A stretch of DNA of 64,000 nucleotides. Source: Alkalicoccus daliensis. Lineage in GTDB: Bacteria > Bacillota > Bacilli > Bacillales > Salisediminibacteriaceae. Where the stretch lies: assembly GCF_900103955.1 (NCBI RefSeq), contig NZ_FNIL01000005.1, positions 124,001-188,000 of the forward strand. The letters are read 5' to 3'. Shown one piece after another: positions 55,248-64,000 of the stretch (position 1 is the first letter of the stretch; each line of letters begins with the position of its first letter). The position numbers and the translations under genes are program-made. The notes under the pieces were generated by a model that ran no database searches, was not told the origin of the DNA, and saw only the letters and a list, made by a program, of their open reading frames with translations.

Positions 55248-56690
55248 TTACGCGACATCCGCTACTTCGTCATCTACGTTAATTGCATTTTTTGCTCTTT
55301 CATTTTTAAGGCGTTTTGCAAATAAGAAAATCACTACGATGGTTCCAATAGATGCCCCAGTATAGGAAAGCGGCATAGATAATCCAAAACCGATCGGTGC
55401 ATTTAAAATATAAGTAAAAGTAACCATCGTCATGAAAGCTGCAGGGATACTTGAAATCCAGTGATTTTTCATCTGCAGCCCGAGATACATGGCACCTACC
55501 CAGAGGGCAATCATCGCAGTAGACTGGTTCGCCCAGGAAAAATATCTCCAGAGAAGCGTGAAGTCCATCTGCGTAAGAGCTAAAGAAATTACAAACAGCG
55601 GAGCAGCGATCATTAACCGGCTCTTCACTTTAATCTGTTTCAGCTTGAAGTAGTCAGCAATAATCATGCGCGCACTTCTAAAAGCAGTATCTCCGGAAGT
55701 AATCGGAAGTACAATCACACCCAGCACAGCAAGTGTTCCACCAATGCCTCCAAGCATCATCATGGAAACATCGCTTACGACAGCGGCTGGACCGCCTTCA
55801 CTGATCAGCGCATTCAGATCAGTACCATAAAACAGGCTCATTGCTGCAGCGGCCCAGATCATGGCAATGACAGCTTCTGTAATCATCATTCCGTAAAAAA
55901 TCTTGCGTCCGTCTTTTTCCCGCTTTGTTGTCCGGGAAATAATCGGTGACTGTGTTGCGTGAAAGCCTGACAATGCCCCACAGGAGATCGTTAAAAATAA
56001 GAGAGGGAAGATCATAAGGCCTTCCGGATGCATATTATTCAGCGTCATTTCCGGAATCGGCGCTCCTGTAAAGATGAGGCTCGCTCCAATTCCCAGAGCG
56101 CTGATTAAAAGCAGTGCCCCGAATACCGGATAGATGCGGCCGATAATTTTATCGATTGGAAGCATGGTAGCTACCACATAATAAGCAAAAATAAGTGCAA
56201 TAAATATTCCGAGCGTCATCCATACAGGCGTCATGTTGGCCAGCAGAGCTGCGGGAGCAGTTACGAACACAGTTCCAACCAGCAGCAGAAGCAGGACGGC
56301 GAAAGCGTTTACAATATGCTTCATAGATTTACCAAGAAACTTTCCTGCCAGCTCCGGAAGGTGGGCACCGCGGTTTCGTATGGAAATCATTCCAGTGAGG
56401 TAATCGTGTACAGCACCGGCAAAGATGGCACCGAAGACGATCCATAAAAACGCGACCGGTCCGTATAACGCACCCATAATCGGTCCGAAAATAGGCCCCA
56501 CGCCGGCAATGTTCAGCAGCTGAATTAAAGAATTCCGCTTTGTACCCATTGGTACATAATCCATATTATCAGCATGCGTAATGGCAGGTGTCTGCCGTTC
56601 CTCGTTCACACCAAAAACTTTTTCCACAAACTTTCCATAAGTAAAATAACCGACAACAAGAATCACGATGGAAATTAAAAATGTAATCAC
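55248..56690 (-). CDS. cstA: CstA-family carbon-starvation/pyruvate transporter
   Basis: 480 residues with about 13 membrane segments. CstA signatures: NRGAHLPELAGKFLG, SCGALSGFHATQSPIISRTT and the early VPMGTKRNSLIQLLNIAGVGPIFGP pattern. Relatives (E. coli BtsT, CstA) carry pyruvate with protons. GTG start with GGGGGAG 7 bases upstream. A cre lies about 50 bp before the start. The adjacent LytS/LytR pair mirrors E. coli BtsSR, which senses pyruvate and induces btsT. Confidence 0.88.
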   Translation of the reverse strand: MITFLISIVILVVGYFTYGKFVEKVFGVNEERQTPAITHADNMDYVPMGTKRNSLIQLLNIAGVGPIFGPIMGALYGPVAFLWIVFGAIFAGAVHDYLTGMISIRNRGAHLPELAGKFLGKSMKHIVNAFAVLLLLLVGTVFVTAPAALLANMTPVWMTLGIFIALIFAYYVVATMLPIDKIIGRIYPVFGALLLISALGIGASLIFTGAPIPEMTLNNMHPEGLMIFPLLFLTISCGALSGFHATQSPIISRTTKREKDGRKIFYGMMITEAVIAMIWAAAAMSLFYGTDLNALISEGGPAAVVSDVSMMMLGGIGGTLAVLGVIVLPITSGDTAFRSARMIIADYFKLKQIKVKSRLMIAAPLFVISLALTQMDFTLLWRYFSWANQSTAMIALWVGAMYLGLQMKNHWISSIPAAFMTMVTFTYILNAPIGFGLSMPLSYTGASIGTIVVIFLFAKRLKNERAKNAINVDDEVADVA

Positions 56691-56738
56691 TGCAGCGCTC
56701 CCCCTTAAACTTAATTGAATAAGATAATTATAAAAGAA

Positions 56739-56750
56739 GAAAGCGCTTTA
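56739..56750. promoter_or_regulatory. cre upstream of cstA
   Basis: GAAAGCGCTTTA/TAAAGCGCTTTC is a near-perfect cre core between the response-regulator gene and cstA, about 50 bp before the cstA start. Confidence 0.75.
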
Positions 56751-56818
56751 AAAAGAGTATTTTGCTAACATGTCGAAAATATACGCTGAGATGTCGCATA
56801 AGTTTTTTGAAATACAGT

Positions 56819-57544
56819 TTATAATTCGAGTTTTGCCCGCAGCGGCTTTACATAATTTCTGCTGACCGGAATTTTTTCATTCACATTTGCAAGGGAAAGC
56901 TGATAAGCGCCATTAAACCAGGGGGTCATTTCTTCTACTCTTCCCAGATTTACAAGGTAGCCCTTATGCGGCCGGAAAAAAGAATGAGAAGATAGTTTTC
57001 CTTCCATTTCTTTTAATGTCAGCTTTGTCAGGTAGGTGTTTCCTCTGCTTTCCACCTTGGTAACAGGCCCGTCTCTATAAATATAATCAATTTCCTGCGG
57101 TGCGAGGTAAAAAATAGAATCGTTCTGCTGCACTGCGAGTTTTCCTGTGCGTGCCGGAGAAGCTTCCGGTTTTTCAGCAGCGGCATTACTGCGCAGCCGG
57201 GCTACTGCTTCTTCCACTTTATCCTCTTCAAAAGGTTTTAATATATAATCAAGTGCCTGTACCCGAAAAGCACTGACTGCATAGTCAGGATGCGCAGTAG
57301 CAAAAATAACGTGTGGTACGTTTTTTAATTTTTGGATGGAAGCAGCGAGTTCCACCCCGTTTTTTCCTCCCATATCAATATCAAGAAAAAGAGCATCCGG
57401 CTCAAGATCAAGAATTTTAATGAAAGCATCTTCTGCTGAGCCGGCTTCCCCGATGATTTCTATATCTTCGTATATAGATAGCAGGTGCCGTAATTCATCC
57501 CTGCTGAAGGGTTCGTCATCTATAAGTAATACACGGATTGTCAT
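56819..57544 (-). CDS. lytR: LytTR-family response regulator
   Basis: 241 residues. Receiver domain with DDEPFSRDE and phosphoacceptor Asp55 (LFLDIDMGGKNG), then a linker and a LytTR DNA-binding domain from about residue 137 (VTKVESRGNTYLTKLTLKEMEGKL; HKGYLVNLGRVEE). Its ATG overlaps the kinase stop by four bases (ATGA). LytTR proteins bind paired direct repeats upstream of targets; cstA, 128 bp downstream, is the obvious candidate. Confidence 0.9.
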   Translation of the reverse strand: MTIRVLLIDDEPFSRDELRHLLSIYEDIEIIGEAGSAEDAFIKILDLEPDALFLDIDMGGKNGVELAASIQKLKNVPHVIFATAHPDYAVSAFRVQALDYILKPFEEDKVEEAVARLRSNAAAEKPEASPARTGKLAVQQNDSIFYLAPQEIDYIYRDGPVTKVESRGNTYLTKLTLKEMEGKLSSHSFFRPHKGYLVNLGRVEEMTPWFNGAYQLSLANVNEKIPVSRNYVKPLRAKLEL

Positions 57545-59295
57545 CCTGCTTCCTCCTTTTCCTGCACATCAAGTGCAAATTCAATCGAAGTTCCCTTTCC
57601 TGCAGCACTGCTGATCTTCAGTCCTGCTGCAGAAGACATCATTTCAACCAGCCTGCGGTGTACATTATAAACGCCAATACCAGTGCCCTCTTCTGAAGAT
57701 ACAGGAGCCTTTGTCAGTGCAGCAAGTCTTGCACGGGAAATCCCCTGGCCATTGTCTGTAATAGAGAGGACAGGAACAGCATGTTTCATTTGAATTCGAA
57801 TTTGAATAACCAAAGGTTCCTCTCCTGGCTTTCTTCCATGCTTTACTGCATTTTCAACTAACGGCTGCAGCGTCATAGTAGGCAGTTCATACTGCATCGC
57901 AGCTTCATCCAAGTCCCATACTACCTCCATCGCCCCATCAAAACGGGCGGATTGAATATCGAGATATGCACGGATCTGTTTCACTTCTTCTGCAATAGTT
58001 GCTTTCGCCTTCGTAGTCCCTGCCAGATTCTGTCTGAAAAAGCTGGAAAGAGAAAGTAAAAGCTTCCGGGCGCGTTCCGGATCGGTACGTATCATAGAAA
58101 CGATAATATTCATTGTATTAAACAGGAAATGAGGGCTTACCTGCGCCTGCAGTGCTTTAATTTCCGTTTCCCGGGCAAGCTTTTCCAACTCTGCGACCTG
58201 GGCGAGTTCCAGCTGGTTGCTGAGAATTTTCGTTGTACCGGTAATCAATGTACGCTCCAGGGAAGTAATTTCTTTTTCCGCACGAAAATAGAACTTCAGT
58301 GTTCCTACGATTTGTTCATTCTGCTTCAGGGGCACAATCATTGCGGCTTTTATATCGGAAGGGAGCTGTTCGTCTGCTGAGAAGGAAGCTGCATCCCCAA
58401 TAAAAGTGTTTCCAGTAGCAAGGACCTGCTTAGTTACCTCTGTACGGATAGGCCCTCCTTCTTTATAAAGGTCCGCCCCAACGCCCTGGTAGCTGAGAAT
58501 GGTATCGCGGTTCGTCATAGATACTGCTGCAGCACTTACTTCCTGCAGCAGGATTTCACAGGTGCGCTCTGCAGATTTTACAGACAGCCCCTGACGCATA
58601 TAAGTAAGTGTTCGATCTGCAATATTCAGCGCTCTGCCGGATTGTACGGCAGCCATTTTTTCTTCTTCTTTTAGTACGTTCCGAATGATCAGAATAAATA
58701 CAGCTGCGCCCAGGCCGTTTGCAAAAATCATGGGAAGTCCGATGAGCTCGACAAGTGTCCATGCCTGCTCATAAGGCCGGGCAGCTACAAGAATCAGCCC
58801 CATCTGCATTGTTTCACTCAGTGCCCCGACAGCAAAAGTAATCGGCAGGGAAAGCTGACCGCCTTTTTTCGCATACCGCTGCAGCAGTCCGGCCATTAAG
58901 CCGGCAAGTATCGTGGAAATTCCGCAGGCCACTCCCGTAAAACCTCCGAGAAGAAGACGGTGTCCGCCGGCAATCACTCCGGCGCCCAACCCGACTTTCC
59001 ATCCACCAAGAAGTCCGGCAACTACCACACCGATAACACGGGCATTCGCAATTGCTTCTTCCTCTCCGAGTGCAGAGACCCATCGGATATAAGTAGTTTC
59101 TCCGGTAGAAACAATCACGCCTGTATATGTACCAATAATTCCGAAGAAACCAAATAATAACGCAGCACTTAAACGCTGGAAAAAAGTCACGTCATGGTTA
59201 TCAATCAGTCTGCGGACAAAAGGAATTCTTGTCATAAGAAAAGCGACCATTACGATAATTCCCAATCTTTCCAGCATGATAACGAATAACTCCAT
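57541..59295 (-). CDS. lytS: LytS-type sensor histidine kinase
   Basis: 584 residues. N-terminal 5TM-5TMR_LYT membrane domain (residues 1-195; TGVIVSTGETTYIRW, GGFTGVACGISTILAG), a GAF domain (about 225-360), the His_kinase core with the phospho-His in QVSPHFLFNTMNII (about residue 390), and an ATPase with NAVKHGRK and DNGQGISRARL. B. subtilis LytS and E. coli BtsS of this layout respond to extracellular pyruvate. Overlaps lytR by four bases. Confidence 0.9.
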   Translation of the reverse strand: MELFVIMLERLGIIVMVAFLMTRIPFVRRLIDNHDVTFFQRLSAALLFGFFGIIGTYTGVIVSTGETTYIRWVSALGEEEAIANARVIGVVVAGLLGGWKVGLGAGVIAGGHRLLLGGFTGVACGISTILAGLMAGLLQRYAKKGGQLSLPITFAVGALSETMQMGLILVAARPYEQAWTLVELIGLPMIFANGLGAAVFILIIRNVLKEEEKMAAVQSGRALNIADRTLTYMRQGLSVKSAERTCEILLQEVSAAAVSMTNRDTILSYQGVGADLYKEGGPIRTEVTKQVLATGNTFIGDAASFSADEQLPSDIKAAMIVPLKQNEQIVGTLKFYFRAEKEITSLERTLITGTTKILSNQLELAQVAELEKLARETEIKALQAQVSPHFLFNTMNIIVSMIRTDPERARKLLLSLSSFFRQNLAGTTKAKATIAEEVKQIRAYLDIQSARFDGAMEVVWDLDEAAMQYELPTMTLQPLVENAVKHGRKPGEEPLVIQIRIQMKHAVPVLSITDNGQGISRARLAALTKAPVSSEEGTGIGVYNVHRRLVEMMSSAAGLKISSAAGKGTSIEFALDVQEKEEAG

Positions 59296-59775
59296 CGGAT
59301 TTCCTCCTCCTAAAATAAAGCAGCAGCTAAATGAAAACGTGAAATCTTCAGCATAAAGCAGGCAGGTGCAATATGCCCGCAGGAATCTGCTTTGAAATTA
59401 TCTCAGGGACTTCTATTGTTCAGGACACATAATTTCATAGACTTTGGTTTCAGTATATCTTAGATAGAGAAAGAAGAAACCTTTATTTTCACCTATTTAC
59501 CGTCATTTATGATTATCTTAAGGTTCGCTTGGAAGGACCAGGAAATAGGGCGGGCACTCTCAGCACGCAGGGTCAGTTTAAACTACCGGGTAATCGCAGG
59601 GAAAGAAAAGTGCTGCCACCATAAGATAACAGGGAATAAAAGAAAATACCTATGGAAAGACCATAAAAAACGGGTATTTCTCATAAAATAACACAAACAG
59701 TTAGCTTGAAACAAAGCAGTATTTCTGTGAATAATAGAAGATAGAACTACATGACGTAAGGAGGCAGGACAGAAG
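59296..59775. other. 480-bp intergenic region
   Basis: Between divergent genes lytS and 59776. I see no operator, repeat or gene I can support. A 60-codon frame at 59509-59691 has no ribosome site. Confidence 0.5.
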
Positions 59776-60222
59776 ATGGAATGGAGAGAAGAAACACTGA
59801 TTCCTACTCATATTGAAGTAGTGTGGGAGGTATTCCAGGATAAAAATTCAGCGAAACTGGACCCGTCTGTAACTGCGCATACGCTGATAGAAGGGAAAGA
59901 AGATTCCATCGGTGCCAAGCACGTGCAGACTTACGTGGAAGGAAAGAAAAAAATCACCGCTGTGGTAGAAACAGTTTTATATAAAGATGAACCAAATCGA
60001 AAAATAAAAGAAATCATTTATAAAGAAGAGCATGCCTTTTCTACAAAACTCCGCTTTGAGTTAATTAAATTAAACGAAAATGAAACACAGCTTATTTTTG
60101 AAGGGAATAAGGAACCTGTAAATTTAAAGGGAAAGCTGAAGATGAAATTTACCGCCAGGAGAGAAAGTGACCGCTCCATTCAGCACGTAGTGCAATGCAT
60201 CCGCAGAGCGGCCGGGGCTTAA
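59776..60222 (+). CDS. SRPBCC-fold (START-like) protein
   Basis: 148 residues with the pattern of a polyketide-cyclase/START-like ligand pocket: VWEVFQDKNSAKLDPSV at the start, alternating strands, and a C-terminal amphipathic helix (SDRSIQHVVQCIRRAAGA). Ligand unknown. AAGGAGG lies upstream. Own terminator. Confidence 0.65.
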   Translation: MEWREETLIPTHIEVVWEVFQDKNSAKLDPSVTAHTLIEGKEDSIGAKHVQTYVEGKKKITAVVETVLYKDEPNRKIKEIIYKEEHAFSTKLRFELIKLNENETQLIFEGNKEPVNLKGKLKMKFTARRESDRSIQHVVQCIRRAAGA

Positions 60223-60240
60223 AAAGAGAAGGATATAATA

Positions 60241-60275
60241 AAAGCGCGGTAAAGGATGCTTCTTTACCGCGCTTA
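60241..60275. terminator. Bidirectional terminator after the SRPBCC gene
   Basis: Stem AAGCGCGGTAAA / TTTACCGCGCTT between convergent genes. Confidence 0.8.
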
Positions 60276-60278
60276 CTG

Positions 60279-60572
60279 CTACTGGAATTTATAGGAGGGG
60301 AGCCCCTGCTTTTCGAACTCGCTCCATAAGAATATTTCCAGCGAGTCCTGCGATTTATCTTGTAATTCAGCCGATTTTTCTTTCGAAAGGATCAGCCGGT
60401 ACTTCGCTGCTTCGTCTTCCACCGTAATATAGAAATGTCCCGTAAGAAAAGACTGGCCGGCGTCCACACGGTAATTCCTCGATGACACTTTTCGTTTAAT
60501 GATGCCGGCTGTCGTTTTGAAGAAACTCTCCGGATCTGCTGCTTTACTGTAATAACCAAATGCCAAACTCAT
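60279..60572 (-). CDS. Small protein of unknown function
   Basis: 97 residues (begins MSLAFGYYSKAADPESFF). AGAAGGAG lies 9 bases before the ATG at 60572. A longer frame reaching 60689 runs through a terminator hairpin and is rejected. The centre has alternating strands (YRVDAGQSFLTGHFYITVED). Not recognised. Confidence 0.6.
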   Translation of the reverse strand: MSLAFGYYSKAADPESFFKTTAGIIKRKVSSRNYRVDAGQSFLTGHFYITVEDEAAKYRLILSKEKSAELQDKSQDSLEIFLWSEFEKQGLPSYKFQ

Positions 60573-60624
60573 GTGTAAAAACTCCTTCTGATTGAATTCA
60601 ACACACATCTCCAATAGAAGAACG

Positions 60625-60663
60625 AAAAAATCCCCTCTTTCCTGAGTCATGAAAGAGGGGATT
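60625..60663 (-). terminator. Terminator of the aldehyde dehydrogenase/DUF779 unit
   Basis: Minus strand AATCCCCTCTTTC / GAAAGAGGGGATT followed by TTTTTTCG, about 160 bp after the DUF779 stop. Confidence 0.82.
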
Positions 60664-60823
60664 ACTGTCCGTACGTAATCATTCATCACTCAAAGCGTTC
60701 CGCTTTGCTGGAAGGGGCACCTTGCAGAAGCAGGTTGCCGTGGAGTCATCGAGCCAGTTCTCTTTTCCACTCTGGATAAATGTATGTTGTTAGCCTGATT
60801 ATACTTGGAGCTGCTGTATTTGT

Positions 60824-61180
60824 CTACAGCTGAAGTTCTTTTCTTTCTTCGTCACTGAAGACGCGGGAGCGGGTGAAGAAACGTTTTCCTTCAGGCCCTT
60901 CCAGAGAAAACATACCTCCCCGTCCATCGACTACATCAATAATTAACTGGGTATGCTTCCAATATTCATATTGATCCTTTGACATATAAAAAGAAGTTTC
61001 CCCGATATCTCCGAGATGAACATCTGTTTCTCCGATACGAAGCTCCCCGTCGGGATAACACATGGGAGAACTTCCATCACAGCAGCCTCCTGACTGGTGA
61101 AACATAAGCGGTCCGTGCCGTTTTTTTAATTTCTCGATAAGTTCCAGCGCTGCATCTGTCGCCGTGACGCGCTCTGTCAT
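60824..61180 (-). CDS. DUF779 protein, aldehyde dehydrogenase partner
   Basis: 118 residues. Family pattern MFHQSGGCCDGSSPMCYPDGEL with a Cys pair, then DVHLGDIGETSFYMSKDQYEYWKHTQLIIDVVDGRGG. DUF779 genes nearly always follow acetaldehyde/chloroacetaldehyde dehydrogenase genes, as here (65 bp downstream). Its molecular role is unknown. Confidence 0.88.
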   Translation of the reverse strand: MTERVTATDAALELIEKLKKRHGPLMFHQSGGCCDGSSPMCYPDGELRIGETDVHLGDIGETSFYMSKDQYEYWKHTQLIIDVVDGRGGMFSLEGPEGKRFFTRSRVFSDEERKELQL

Positions 61181-61245
61181 GATAACACTTCCTTTCTATA
61201 ATAAAAATATTTTCAGGAGGAACTGCTGTTTTAAAAGATTTTATT

Positions 61246-62766
61246 TTAGAAAAATCCTTTCGGTTCTTCACTGTAGCTCACAAGCAAATTTTTCGTCTGC
61301 TGGTAATGACTGAGCATCATCAAATGATTCTCTCTGCCGATTCCGGATTTTTTATAGCCGCCGAACGCAGCGTGCGCCGGATAGTCGTGGTAGCAGTTTG
61401 TCCATACGCGCCCGGATTGAATAGCGCGTCCAAAGTGGTAAGCCGTATTAATATTACGTGACCACACTCCTGCGCCGAGACCATATAAAGTGTCGTTTGC
61501 GATTTCCAATGCCTCTTCCTTATCCTTAAAGCTGGTAACTGAAAGAACAGGACCGAAGATTTCCTCCTGGAAAATCCGCATCTTATTGTGACCTTCAAAA
61601 ATAGTAGGCTGTACATAGAAACCACCGCTCAGATGACCTTCCAGTTTCGCCTGCTCTCCTCCGCAGAGCACTTTTGCTCCTTCCTGTTTTCCGATATCGA
61701 GATAGGAAAGAATTTTATCAAGCTGTTCTTTGGATGCCTGGGCGCCCATCATCGTATCTGTATCCAGTGGATCTCCTACTTTAATTTTCTTTACCCGCGC
61801 TACTGCTTCCTCCATAAAATCATCATAAATGGACTCCTCAATCAGTGCACGTGATGGACAGGTGCAGACTTCCCCCTGGTTTAATGCAAACATTGCAAAA
61901 CCTTCCAGTGCTTTTTCCAGATATCCGTCCCGTGCCTGCATTACATCTGCAAAGAACAGGTTTGGGGATTTCCCGCCTAGCTCAAGCGTAACTGGAATGA
62001 TATTTTCAGAAGCGTACTGCATGATAAGACGTCCGGTAGTGGTTTCTCCGGTAAACGCGACTTTATTGATCCGCGGATTGGAGGCAAGCGGCTTCCCGGC
62101 TTCTACTCCAAAACCACTGACAATATTAAGCACACCCGGCGGAAGCAGGTCTTCGATCAGTTCTAAGAAAAGAAAGATAGAAGTCGGCGTCTGTTCGGCC
62201 GGTTTCAGGATGACACAGTTCCCTGCAGCGAGTGCAGGAGCAAGCTTCCAGGCTGCCATGAGAATCGGGAAGTTCCAGGGAATAATCTGTCCCACTACGC
62301 CGATCGGTTCATGGAAATGATAGGCGACAGTATCATTATCAATCTGGCTGAGTCCGCCTTCCTGTGCACGGATCGCTCCGGCAAAATAACGGTAATGATC
62401 AATCGCCAGCGGGATATCTGCTGCGAGCGTTTCACGCACTGCTTTTCCGTTTTCCCATGTTTCTGCGACTGCAAGCATTTCCAGATTAGCTTCCATCCGG
62501 TCGGCAATTTTATTTAAAATATTTGCCCGTTCAGTAACGGAGGTCATACCCCATTCTTTTTTCGCTCCATGCGCTGCGTCGAGTGCCAGTTCAATGTCTT
62601 CTTTCGAAGAGCGGGCCATCTTTGTAAAGGCTTCCCCGGTGACTGAGGTGACATTGTCGAAATACTCTCCATTTACAGGAGCTACATATTCTCCCCCAAT
62701 GTAGTTATCATATTTCTCTTTGAAATGCACGAGACTGTCTTTTGAATTAGGCACAGCATATTTCAT
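61246..62766 (-). CDS. Aldehyde dehydrogenase, acetaldehyde type (AldA/AldB)
   Basis: 506 residues from the ATG at 62766. NAD-dependent [23 protein letters not shown], Glu in [10 protein letters not shown] and the catalytic Cys in [14 protein letters not shown]. The ending [24 protein letters not shown] is typical of acetaldehyde dehydrogenases paired with DUF779. It oxidises acetaldehyde to acetate. A cre about 46 bp upstream suggests repression by preferred sugars. The longer frame to 62922 lacks a ribosome site. Confidence 0.9.
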   Translation of the reverse strand: MKYAVPNSKDSLVHFKEKYDNYIGGEYVAPVNGEYFDNVTSVTGEAFTKMARSSKEDIELALDAAHGAKKEWGMTSVTERANILNKIADRMEANLEMLAVAETWENGKAVRETLAADIPLAIDHYRYFAGAIRAQEGGLSQIDNDTVAYHFHEPIGVVGQIIPWNFPILMAAWKLAPALAAGNCVILKPAEQTPTSIFLFLELIEDLLPPGVLNIVSGFGVEAGKPLASNPRINKVAFTGETTTGRLIMQYASENIIPVTLELGGKSPNLFFADVMQARDGYLEKALEGFAMFALNQGEVCTCPSRALIEESIYDDFMEEAVARVKKIKVGDPLDTDTMMGAQASKEQLDKILSYLDIGKQEGAKVLCGGEQAKLEGHLSGGFYVQPTIFEGHNKMRIFQEEIFGPVLSVTSFKDKEEALEIANDTLYGLGAGVWSRNINTAYHFGRAIQSGRVWTNCYHDYPAHAAFGGYKKSGIGRENHLMMLSHYQQTKNLLVSYSEEPKGFF

Positions 62767-62811
62767 GTTCCCATCACTCTCCCAATTAAAATTTGTCTGG
62801 ATGTTAAAACC

Positions 62812-62825
62812 TGTAAGCGTTTTCA
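62812..62825 (+). promoter_or_regulatory. cre between aldehyde dehydrogenase and YhfW-like genes
   Basis: TGTAAGCGTTTTCA matches the cre consensus and lies in the divergent promoter region, 46 bp from the dehydrogenase start. Confidence 0.7.
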
Positions 62826-62920
62826 TAATAACACAGATTCTTGAATTTTCAAATAACTTCGTTTTAGTAATTTCGTGGCAGGGAATAATAAAAAGTAAAC
62901 TAGTAAGGGGGGAGATAGAC

Positions 62921-64000
62921 ATGAAAAATCTGCCACCAGAATCAAAATCCTTATGGAGAGAAAAGGCGCCTCAATCTTTCCCGGCGTTAAAAGAAGACAT
63001 TGATACAGAAGTATGTGTAATTGGAGGAGGTATTGTTGGCGTCAGCACAGCATTTATGCTGGCAAGAAGAGGAATCAAAGCTGCTTTAATCGAAGCAGAC
63101 AGAATGGGAGCCGGCACCTCAGGTTATACAACAGCAAAAATTTCCTCCCAGCATGGACTGAAATATTCTTCCTTAATTGACACCTTTGGGGAGCAGGAAG
63201 CCCGTCTTTATTATGATGCGAATGAGGATGCAATTGCCTGGATGGAAAGAATGTGCAAAAAACTCGCAATTGACTGTAATTTTGAGAGACAGGCCTCCTA
63301 TGTTTATGCGGAAACACAGGAAGGTGCAGAAAATATCAATAAGGAAGTGGAAGCTTACAGGAGACTGGAGTTAGATGGCCGGTTATCAGAAGAAACGGAG
63401 CTTCCATTCCCGGTGGAGTCAGCGATTATGATGCATGATCAGGCACAGTTCCATCCGCTGCGGTTTTTATCCAAGCTACTCCGGTATTTGGAAGTGGAGA
63501 ATACTCCTGTCTATGAAAATACGAAAGCAGTAGATATTAAACGCGGGAAACGGCCGCAGGTATTGATGGAAAATGGAAATGTCATAACAGCAGACCATGT
63601 GGTAATGGCAACACATTATCCATTTAAAGATCTGCAGGCACTTTTTGCAGCGCGGCTTCATGTGGAAAGGTCATACGCAGTTGCTTTTAGAATAGAAGGG
63701 AAAATACCGCAGGGGATGTATTTAAACGCAGAATCTCCGAAGCGTTCTATCCGCAACGCTGTAGATCCTGACGGAAACAGGCTGCTGCTGATCGGCGGGG
63801 AAGGGCATACGAGCGGCCAGAAAGATGATACGTTGCAAAACTACGAGGCACTCCGTCAATTTGGGCTGGAACATTTCAAGGTAAAAGATATTCCTTACCG
63901 CTGGTCCGCGCAGGATCTTATGACTTTGGACGGCATGCCGTATATAGGACCAGTTACCCCTGGAAAAGAAGATATTTTTACTGCAGCAGGATTTGGAAAA
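62921..64000 (+). CDS. FAD-dependent oxidoreductase, YhfW-like (truncated by window end)
   Basis: The first 360 residues of a gene that runs off the right edge. AAGGGGGGAG precedes the ATG. Rossmann FAD motif [19 protein letters not shown] begins near residue 34, [17 protein letters not shown] follows, and [17 protein letters not shown] is the DAO-family closing motif. B. subtilis YhfW and relatives add a C-terminal Rieske [2Fe-2S] domain, which would lie beyond the window. Substrate unknown. Confidence 0.8.
   Translation, partial: MKNLPPESKSLWREKAPQSFPALKEDIDTEVCVIGGGIVGVSTAFMLARRGIKAALIEADRMGAGTSGYTTAKISSQHGLKYSSLIDTFGEQEARLYYDANEDAIAWMERMCKKLAIDCNFERQASYVYAETQEGAENINKEVEAYRRLELDGRLSEETELPFPVESAIMMHDQAQFHPLRFLSKLLRYLEVENTPVYENTKAVDIKRGKRPQVLMENGNVITADHVVMATHYPFKDLQALFAARLHVERSYAVAFRIEGKIPQGMYLNAESPKRSIRNAVDPDGNRLLLIGGEGHTSGQKDDTLQNYEALRQFGLEHFKVKDIPYRWSAQDLMTLDGMPYIGPVTPGKEDIFTAAGFGK

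Noticed and set aside
60667-60680. TACGTA within GTCCGTACGTAATC near 60670 as an AraR site
   Set aside because: It lies next to a terminator, lacks the AACTTAT flanks and is not in front of an arabinose-related gene.
60573-60689. N-terminal extension of the 60279 gene
   Set aside because: The extension is encoded by a terminator hairpin (60625-60663); a good ribosome site supports the start at 60572.

Overview
The window looks like chromosome of a halophilic or haloalkaliphilic low-GC Gram-positive of the Bacillaceae. The evidence is AGGAGG-type ribosome binding sites, GTG/TTG starts, CcpA-type cre sites, very acidic exported proteins, a complete ectABC ectoine operon, and B. subtilis-type families (AraR, AraM, NasDE, RocB, YqcI/YcgG, YusW, CYP152, YhfW). 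The exact genus cannot be read from the sequence. I saw no tRNA, rRNA, phage, transposase or CRISPR array.

Positions 1-13.9 kb and 19.5-41 kb carry a dispersed arabinan/L-arabinose system. Two exported GH43 arabinanases (26388 lipoprotein; 39733 secreted) cut arabinan outside the cell. Three closely similar solute-binding lipoproteins (962, 19505, 24772) would capture arabino-oligosaccharides. A single AraP/AraQ permease pair (2443, 3366) imports them, and no ATPase is encoded here, so a shared MsmX-like ATPase elsewhere is expected. Inside the cell two GH51 arabinofuranosidases (4904, 23219) and a GH43 enzyme (6424) release arabinose. AraA, AraB and AraD turn it into D-xylulose 5-phosphate. 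AraR (11593) would control the set through a recurring ATACGTAT-centred palindrome found at araN, araR, the 24772/26388 divergent promoters and the 39733 promoter. These sites are often paired and lie next to cre sites.

Embedded at 13.9-19.2 kb is a second carbohydrate module. It has a FadR-type regulator, an unrecognised barrel-like protein, an enolase-superfamily acid-sugar dehydratase and an aldehyde dehydrogenase closest to alpha-ketoglutarate-semialdehyde dehydrogenase. This is the pattern of a non-phosphorylative sugar-acid route, with one step unassigned.

From 29.7 to 35.1 kb lies an assimilatory nitrite reductase and siroheme operon (sumT, nasD, nasE, a TrpD2-like gene, sirB) with a TnrA-like site upstream. 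From 35 to 48 kb are singletons: a small alarmone synthetase, NADH oxidase with a Rex/Fnr-like operator, Fe-alcohol dehydrogenase, CYP152 peroxygenase, a kinase-like protein, an AbrB-family membrane protein and phospholipase-D-like proteins. Then come ectABC (49.3-51.6 kb), RocB, CstA with a LytS/LytR-type two-component system (pyruvate sensing by analogy), acetaldehyde dehydrogenase with its DUF779 partner, and a truncated YhfW-like oxidoreductase at the right edge.

Non-coding DNA holds two dispersed repeat families. Family A has six copies, with conserved arms around a variable hairpin centre. Family B has two copies, one lying between two nearly identical terminator hairpins.
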